From the NCBI RefSeq assembly GCF_001682855.1, contig NZ_MAQW01000029.1, positions 356,487 to 420,486 of the forward strand: DNA of 64,000 nucleotides, read 5' to 3'. The stretch's first letter is position 1. Every line of letters begins with the position of its first letter. The notes under the pieces were generated by a model. It was not told the DNA's origin, ran no database searches, and saw nothing but the letters and a program-made list of their open reading frames with translations. Positions 59,883 through 64,000 of the stretch are shown one piece after another. Source of the DNA: Bacillus sp. FJAT-27264 (GTDB taxonomy: Bacteria > Bacillota > Bacilli > Paenibacillales > Paenibacillaceae). Made by a program: the position numbers and the translations under genes.

Positions 59883-61514
59883 TTATTTCATGCCAAGCTT
59901 TTCTTTGTTCTTCTGCATTTTCTCGCTGCGAATCTCTACAATTTTAGACCAATTGTTATCATCAAGGACTTTCTTGTAAGCATCCAGCGTTTTGTTGAAA
60001 TCATCATCGCTCTTCGAGCGGATCAGGCTGACCATTGTGGAATACCAAGTCGTGTCGATCGCTGTCAAAGAACGTGCTTCCGGTGTACCTGGGTCCGGAT
60101 TGATATTTTCCAGAATGAAGTGTGGTGTCAGCTTGCCTTTACCCCACTCTTGCATCTGACGGATGGATTCAGGGAAGGAATCATCACTAAGGGCTTTGTA
60201 ACGGTCATGTCCAAAGAAGATGAACTCGCCGATCCGGTACTCTTTTTTATACTTATCTGCGTTGTTTTCTTGAAGATCTTTGATTGCTGGCAGGAATTCT
60301 ACCTTGCCTTCAGCATTCTTTTTGTAAGTCTCGCCTTCGATCCCGAAGTTCATCAACATTTGGCCTTCATCACTAAGCAGGTAGGTGAAGATTTGCATCG
60401 CTTTCGCTGGATCTTTAGCCTTTTTGGTGATGTAGCTGATCATCCAGCCTGTAATACCAGTCTGATTAAGGATCGGCTTGTTGCCAAATGTGCTCTGCGG
60501 TCCATCAATAGCGATGTACTCTTTACCCGGATTCGCACTCATGAAGACTTGCAGGTTACCGCCTTGTTGTGGTGTACCATCTACGTATATAGCCGCGTAT
60601 TTACCGGATTTCACTTTCTCATCAAAAGCAGTACCATCGTCTGCGAAGCTGTCGTCACTAATATCGCCATCACGATAGATAGCATTAAGCGTTTTCAGCC
60701 AAGCCAGATAACTTTCATCCAGATTACGGTTGTAGAACTTACCATCCTTGTCTTCGAGCGGTACGCCCAGGTAATCCTGGAATCCATCGCCCAAGGAGCC
60801 GGAGCCAGTACCGATAGCGTTGAAGCCAAACGGAGTCAAGGAAGGGAACTGGACTTTGATTTTATTCATAGCTGTGATGAATTCTTCCGGTGTCTTCATG
60901 CTAGGTTTGCCGATTGCCTCATACACATCCTTGCGGATAATGAAGGCTTGTTTGGCAGGAATCTGGCCGCTGTCATAATCAGCCTGTGTGTTGGAATAGT
61001 CCGGATATCCGTAAGTTTTTCCGTCTTTTTGCTGGAACCAATTGATCGTATCTTGAGCAGCTACTTTATTGAAGTATGGATCATATTGCTCAGCCAGATC
61101 GTTCAAAGGCCAAGCCCATGTTGATGCCTTCTGCGCTATCGCTGAGTTAGAATCAAATACTGTGATTACGTCCGGCATATCTCCTCCGGCAAAGAAGGTA
61201 TTCAGCTTCGTATCGTCACCCGTAATGAATTTAATGTTGATGTTCAAGTCTTCTTTAATCTTCTTCGTCACCAAATCCTTGCCGAAATCGGTATTCCACC
61301 AATCTGCATTCACATACCAGGTCAGGTCAGTTGTCTCTTTTTTTGTATCCAACTGCCATGCCGGGGTATCCGCATTTGGCGTATAGCGATCACCAAGTGC
61401 TGGCAATTCGCTGCTCGCCGTGTTTGATCCACCTGAACCACCACACGCGCTAACGGTCAGTGCAACGGCCAGGAGAGCCGAACTGAGTTTGATTCCTTTT
61501 GCAAATCTCTTCAT
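59883..61514 (-). CDS. ABC transporter substrate-binding lipoprotein (LplA-like)
   Basis: Binding lipoprotein of 543 residues, larger than maltose-type binders and typical of LplA/YtcQ. ATG at 61514, seven bases after GGAGG. Lipobox VSACGGS; mature domain with WYVNADWWNTDFGKDLVTKKI, FFAGGDMPDVI, and GTGSGSLGDGFQDYLG. It delivers an oligosaccharide to the LplB/LplC-type permeases encoded upstream. A 265-nt gap with a strong RNA structure separates it from the permeases. Confidence 0.92.
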   Translation of the reverse strand: MKRFAKGIKLSSALLAVALTVSACGGSGGSNTASSELPALGDRYTPNADTPAWQLDTKKETTDLTWYVNADWWNTDFGKDLVTKKIKEDLNINIKFITGDDTKLNTFFAGGDMPDVITVFDSNSAIAQKASTWAWPLNDLAEQYDPYFNKVAAQDTINWFQQKDGKTYGYPDYSNTQADYDSGQIPAKQAFIIRKDVYEAIGKPSMKTPEEFITAMNKIKVQFPSLTPFGFNAIGTGSGSLGDGFQDYLGVPLEDKDGKFYNRNLDESYLAWLKTLNAIYRDGDISDDSFADDGTAFDEKVKSGKYAAIYVDGTPQQGGNLQVFMSANPGKEYIAIDGPQSTFGNKPILNQTGITGWMISYITKKAKDPAKAMQIFTYLLSDEGQMLMNFGIEGETYKKNAEGKVEFLPAIKDLQENNADKYKKEYRIGEFIFFGHDRYKALSDDSFPESIRQMQEWGKGKLTPHFILENINPDPGTPEARSLTAIDTTWYSTMVSLIRSKSDDDFNKTLDAYKKVLDDNNWSKIVEIRSEKMQKNKEKLGMK

Positions 61515-61630
61515 GTTAGTAACCTCCATTTTGGTAAATACACATGTCTTGCCTATATTAAGATGAATTATGATACTAACGTAAGGCTCGGTCGTTACTA
61601 CGGTGAATGTTTGGACTTCCGGTCGCTGTT

Positions 61631-61680
61631 GTCCCCAGATTTCTTTGATTAGAGCGCTTCTAGCGGTTGAAATCTGGAGA
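61631..61680 (-). promoter_or_regulatory. Structured element between permease and binding-protein genes
   Basis: GTC-C-CCAGATTTC (61631-61643) pairs with GAAATCTGG-A-GAC (61669-61680); inside, CGCT/AGCG form a second small hairpin. Likely an mRNA processing or stabilising structure; no T-tract. Confidence 0.55.
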
Positions 61681-61779
61681 CAAAGGCGATCGCTTTCGCT
61701 CCTACAGTTCCAAACCTTCCCCTTCGTGCCTTCTCGCTTTTTTGTTAATTTCTTATATCATCTTAAATAGCTAGAAAGC

Positions 61780-62664
61780 TTACTCTTTAACAGCGCCGAG
61801 CATCATACCGGAGATAAAGTATCTCTGCAGCAATGGATACATAAGCACAATCGGCAGGGTAGTAATGACAATAGTCGCCAGTTGAACCCCTTTGGTAGTG
61901 GTTTCAATCATGACCGAGCCAATATTCTGCATGGACTGTGTCTGAGACTGCACGATAACCTCATACAGCTTCATCTGTAGCGGATACAAGGCTTGGTCTG
62001 TGATATATAACTTTGTTGTCATGAAGTCGTTCCATTGCCCCACTCCGTTAAACAAGGCGATGGTCGCCATAGCCGGCATGGACAGTGGAATAAAGATCTT
62101 CAGGAACACTCGCCATTCACCCGCACCGTCAATTTTGGCGGATTCTTCAAGAGCGTCCGGTACATTCCGGAAGAAGTTCATCAGAATGACAACATCGTAG
62201 TAACTGAAGAGCGCCGGGATAATGTACACCCAGAAGCTGTTCAATAGACCCAAAGATTTGATCAGCAAGTAAGTAGGAATCATACCGCCAGAGAAGAACA
62301 TCGTAATAACACCCATAACGACATACAACTTACGGCCACGAAGATGCTTCTTGCTAAGAGCGTAACCAACCATTGCGCAAAAGAAGACGTGGGTGATTAC
62401 ACCGAGAGTTGTTTTGGATACAGAGATAAAGAAAGCCTGCCAAATGCTGCTGTCCCGAAACACAGCACGATAATTCTCAAGCGAGAACTCTTTGCTCCAG
62501 AAAATAAAACCGCCCTCTGCCAGCGCTCTGCCAGAGCTGAGCGAGGAGATAATAACATTCCATAACGGGATCATAATGACCAGTGAAACAATTACAAGCA
62601 CTGCAATATTGAAGGCATTAAAGATCCGACTGTCCAGATCTCCCTTTATCGCCTTTCGATTCAT
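61780..62664 (-). CDS. ABC transporter permease (LplC-like)
   Basis: Membrane permease of 294 residues with six helices. ATG at 62664, eight bases after AGGAGG. EAA loop LEESAKIDGAGEWRVFLKIFIPLSMP; YFISGMMLGAVKE at the C-terminus is the group's characteristic end. It lies 15 nt after the LplB-like gene. Confidence 0.93.
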   Translation of the reverse strand: MNRKAIKGDLDSRIFNAFNIAVLVIVSLVIMIPLWNVIISSLSSGRALAEGGFIFWSKEFSLENYRAVFRDSSIWQAFFISVSKTTLGVITHVFFCAMVGYALSKKHLRGRKLYVVMGVITMFFSGGMIPTYLLIKSLGLLNSFWVYIIPALFSYYDVVILMNFFRNVPDALEESAKIDGAGEWRVFLKIFIPLSMPAMATIALFNGVGQWNDFMTTKLYITDQALYPLQMKLYEVIVQSQTQSMQNIGSVMIETTTKGVQLATIVITTLPIVLMYPLLQRYFISGMMLGAVKE

Positions 62665-62679
62665 GGAAAATGCCTCCTC

Positions 62680-63645
62680 TTATAAAACGGATTGGTTATC
62701 ATTCAGCTTGGTGGTTACTTTATTGGCAATCACCAGCAGGATGACAGAAACGATGGATACGCCGAGACCTACAGCCGTTGCATAGGAGAAGTCTCCCTGT
62801 GTCATCCCCATACGATACACGTAGGAGTTGATGACTTCGGCCTTTTCACGGTTCTGCGTGTTCATCAGCACCAGCGTCTGGTCCAGATTGGAGCCAAACA
62901 AACCGCTTACAGTAAGGATCAGATTCAAGCTGATGATAGGCTTCATGTTGGGAAGAGTAATGTTCCAAATTTGACGAAGACGACCTGCCCCGTCAATCTT
63001 GGCTGCTTCATAGAACGTCGGGTCAATTTTAGACATAATAGCCAGATACAGAATCGTTCCCCAACCCGCCTCTTTCCAAATATCAGAGAGGGTGGCGATC
63101 CACCAATATTTACTTGGGTCCAGCAAAATGTTCGATGGCTTTGAGATTAAACCCAAATCCAGTAGAATCTGATTAAAGAGCCCTGTAGTAGAGAACCAGT
63201 TAATCAACATCCCGCCCAGCACGATCCATGACAGAAAGTGTGGCATATACGAGATCGTTTGTACGAATTTCTTGAATCGGGTCAAGCTGACTTCATAGAT
63301 CATGATTGCCAGTATAATCGGAATCACAAATCCGATCCCCAGCTTCAGGAAGCTGATGCCCAGTGTATTCACGACCGCGTCCCAGAAATATTTGTCAGAC
63401 CAAATGATTTTGAAGTTATCAAATCCCACCCAAGGCGCTGAACTCAATGTATCGATGACCGTGTAGTTCTTGAAGGCAATGGTCAGTCCATAAATGGGAA
63501 TATAACAAAAGATAATCATGAAAATAATACCCGGCAGGACCATGGTTTGCAGTTCCCGTTGTCTCCAGAAGCCTGCAAAAAATTCTTTTATTCTCTCTCC
63601 CATAGGTCTCTTTCCGGATGATGGCATTACTATTGGTTTAGCCAT
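62680..63645 (-). CDS. ABC transporter permease (LplB-like)
   Basis: Membrane permease of 321 residues from the ATG at 63645 (AGAAGGAACC upstream). Upstream in-frame residues contain no ribosome binding site and lie over the operator, so they are not translated. Landmarks of the LplB group: FIIFCYIPIYGLTIAFKNY, PWVGFDNFKII, FYEAAKIDGAGRLRQIWNITLP. First structural gene of the LplBCA-GH30 operon, preceded by a palindromic operator and the LacI gene. Confidence 0.93.
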   Translation of the reverse strand: MAKPIVMPSSGKRPMGERIKEFFAGFWRQRELQTMVLPGIIFMIIFCYIPIYGLTIAFKNYTVIDTLSSAPWVGFDNFKIIWSDKYFWDAVVNTLGISFLKLGIGFVIPIILAIMIYEVSLTRFKKFVQTISYMPHFLSWIVLGGMLINWFSTTGLFNQILLDLGLISKPSNILLDPSKYWWIATLSDIWKEAGWGTILYLAIMSKIDPTFYEAAKIDGAGRLRQIWNITLPNMKPIISLNLILTVSGLFGSNLDQTLVLMNTQNREKAEVINSYVYRMGMTQGDFSYATAVGLGVSIVSVILLVIANKVTTKLNDNQSVL

Positions 63646-63679
63646 GGTTCCTTCTCTCTCCTCTGACCTTAATCTCTTT

Positions 63680-63695
63680 ATAAAAACGTTTTTAT
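63680..63695. promoter_or_regulatory. LacI-type operator upstream of lplB-like gene
   Basis: Perfect 16-bp palindrome ATAAAAACGTTTTTAT with central CG, 35 bp before the permease start. It matches 12 of 14 positions of the CcpA cre pattern as well, so either the neighbouring LacI protein or CcpA could bind. Confidence 0.8.
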
Positions 63696-63766
63696 TCTTG
63701 AGAACACAATCCCCCTTAATATATACATTTTGAAAAAACGAAGAAAACATTCAAGCTATCTTGCTT

Positions 63767-64000
63767 TTATTCTCTTCGATTGAGCTTTACCTGGCTTGAA
63801 CCTCTTACAACCAGTTCTCCATGAAGTTTCTGAATGCTGCCCTGCTCGTTCTTCTTAATCATCCGAACCAAATGGTCAATGGCGAGAATGCCTTGCCTTG
63901 CAATCTGGTTACGAACAGTCGTGAGCGGCGGCGAGAAATATTGCGCAATGTCGATATCATCAAATCCTACAACACTAATATCATTAGGGACATCATACCC
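63767..64000 (-). CDS. LacI-family regulator, C-terminal end (truncated by window)
   Basis: The last 77 residues of a LacI/GalR repressor, reading GYDVPNDISVVGFDDIDIAQ, then YFSPPLTTVRNQIARQGILAI and ending SSQVKLNRRE. VVGFDDIDIAQYFSPPLTTV is the classic family C-terminal sequence block. The N-terminal HTH lies beyond the window edge. It is upstream of the LplBCA-GH30 operon on the same strand, 121 bp away, and probably controls it through the palindrome at 63680-63695. Confidence 0.92.
   Translation of the reverse strand, partial: GYDVPNDISVVGFDDIDIAQYFSPPLTTVRNQIARQGILAIDHLVRMIKKNEQGSIQKLHGELVVRGSSQVKLNRRE

Noticed and set aside
60120-61124. 334-codon open frame antisense to the LplA-like gene
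   Set aside because: Shadow of the binding-protein gene; cysteine- and phenylalanine-rich composition typical of a complementary-strand artefact.
61600-61760. GGCGATCGC and neighbouring palindromes as an operator or origin
   Set aside because: Short and located inside an operon spacer; better explained as part of mRNA structure.

Overview
The window looks like a chromosomal segment of a spore-forming, Gram-positive Bacillota, most likely Paenibacillus or a close relative. The evidence is three secreted proteins with SLH (S-layer homology) anchoring domains, a spore-coat transglutaminase (Tgl), LplABC-type and MalFG-type sugar importers without their own ATPases, an SBP-first oligopeptide operon, a WYL regulator, a SWIM/SNF2 pair, strong AGGAGG ribosome binding sites and frequent GTG/TTG starts. 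No rRNA, tRNA, insertion sequence, prophage or CRISPR array was found. The species assignment is inference; no database search was possible.

Layout. 1-4.2 kb: end of an Ugp-like import operon (permease, binding protein) followed by a HAD phosphatase, an EmrE-like SMR protein and a calcineurin-like phosphoesterase; together they suggest uptake and hydrolysis of a phosphodiester such as a glycerophosphodiester. 4.3-10.2 kb: a small unknown protein and an oppABCDF operon on the minus strand. 10.5-13.3 kb: two overlapping GT2 glycosyltransferase genes. 13.5-17.3 kb: an orphan DesK-type histidine kinase and an SLH-anchored S9 peptidase. 17.4-20.0 kb: a GNAT acetyltransferase divergent from a MocR regulator that lacks the PLP lysine, then a split sigma-factor pair (region-4 protein plus RsoA-like protein). 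20.3-25.7 kb: DUF4127 protein, WYL regulator and VOC protein around a perfect palindrome, an M23 peptidase and an orphan NarL-type response regulator. 25.9-30.6 kb: SWIM protein and SNF2 helicase. 30.7-32.5 kb: hflX behind a long leader with a 12-codon upstream ORF and a terminator. 32.6-35.0 kb: tgl and a dicarboxylate/cystine-type symporter. 35.2-45 kb: cell-surface region with twin leader elements, a Pro/Ala/Thr-rich secreted protein, a 1238-residue SLH protein with duplicated thioredoxin-like domains, and a giant SLH-anchored subtilase. 45-46.9 kb: threonine aldolase-like lyase and a YdcF protein with a probable CTG start. 47.3-54.2 kb: a sugar operon (MalFG-type permeases, binding protein, LacI regulator, BadF/NAGK-type kinase, GH4 glycosidase) with twin LacI operators. 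54.4-57.6 kb: MFS transporter, deacetylase-GNAT-like fusion, DUF4352 lipoprotein. 58.4-64 kb: an LplBCA importer plus GH30 glycosidase, with a LacI regulator truncated by the window edge.

The observations most worth following are: (1) the hflX leader, whose uORF peptide MIDFIRVRTLRG places Arg-X-Arg at residues 6-8, as in the macrolide-arrest peptide ErmDL; (2) the MocR protein with Lys-to-Gln at the PLP site; (3) the adjacent pair of secreted proteins that each carry exactly one cysteine, one of them in a thioredoxin-like WCPN site on an SLH protein; (4) the split sigma factor; and (5) twin leader elements that share a 19-nt block, each followed by a terminator-like hairpin.
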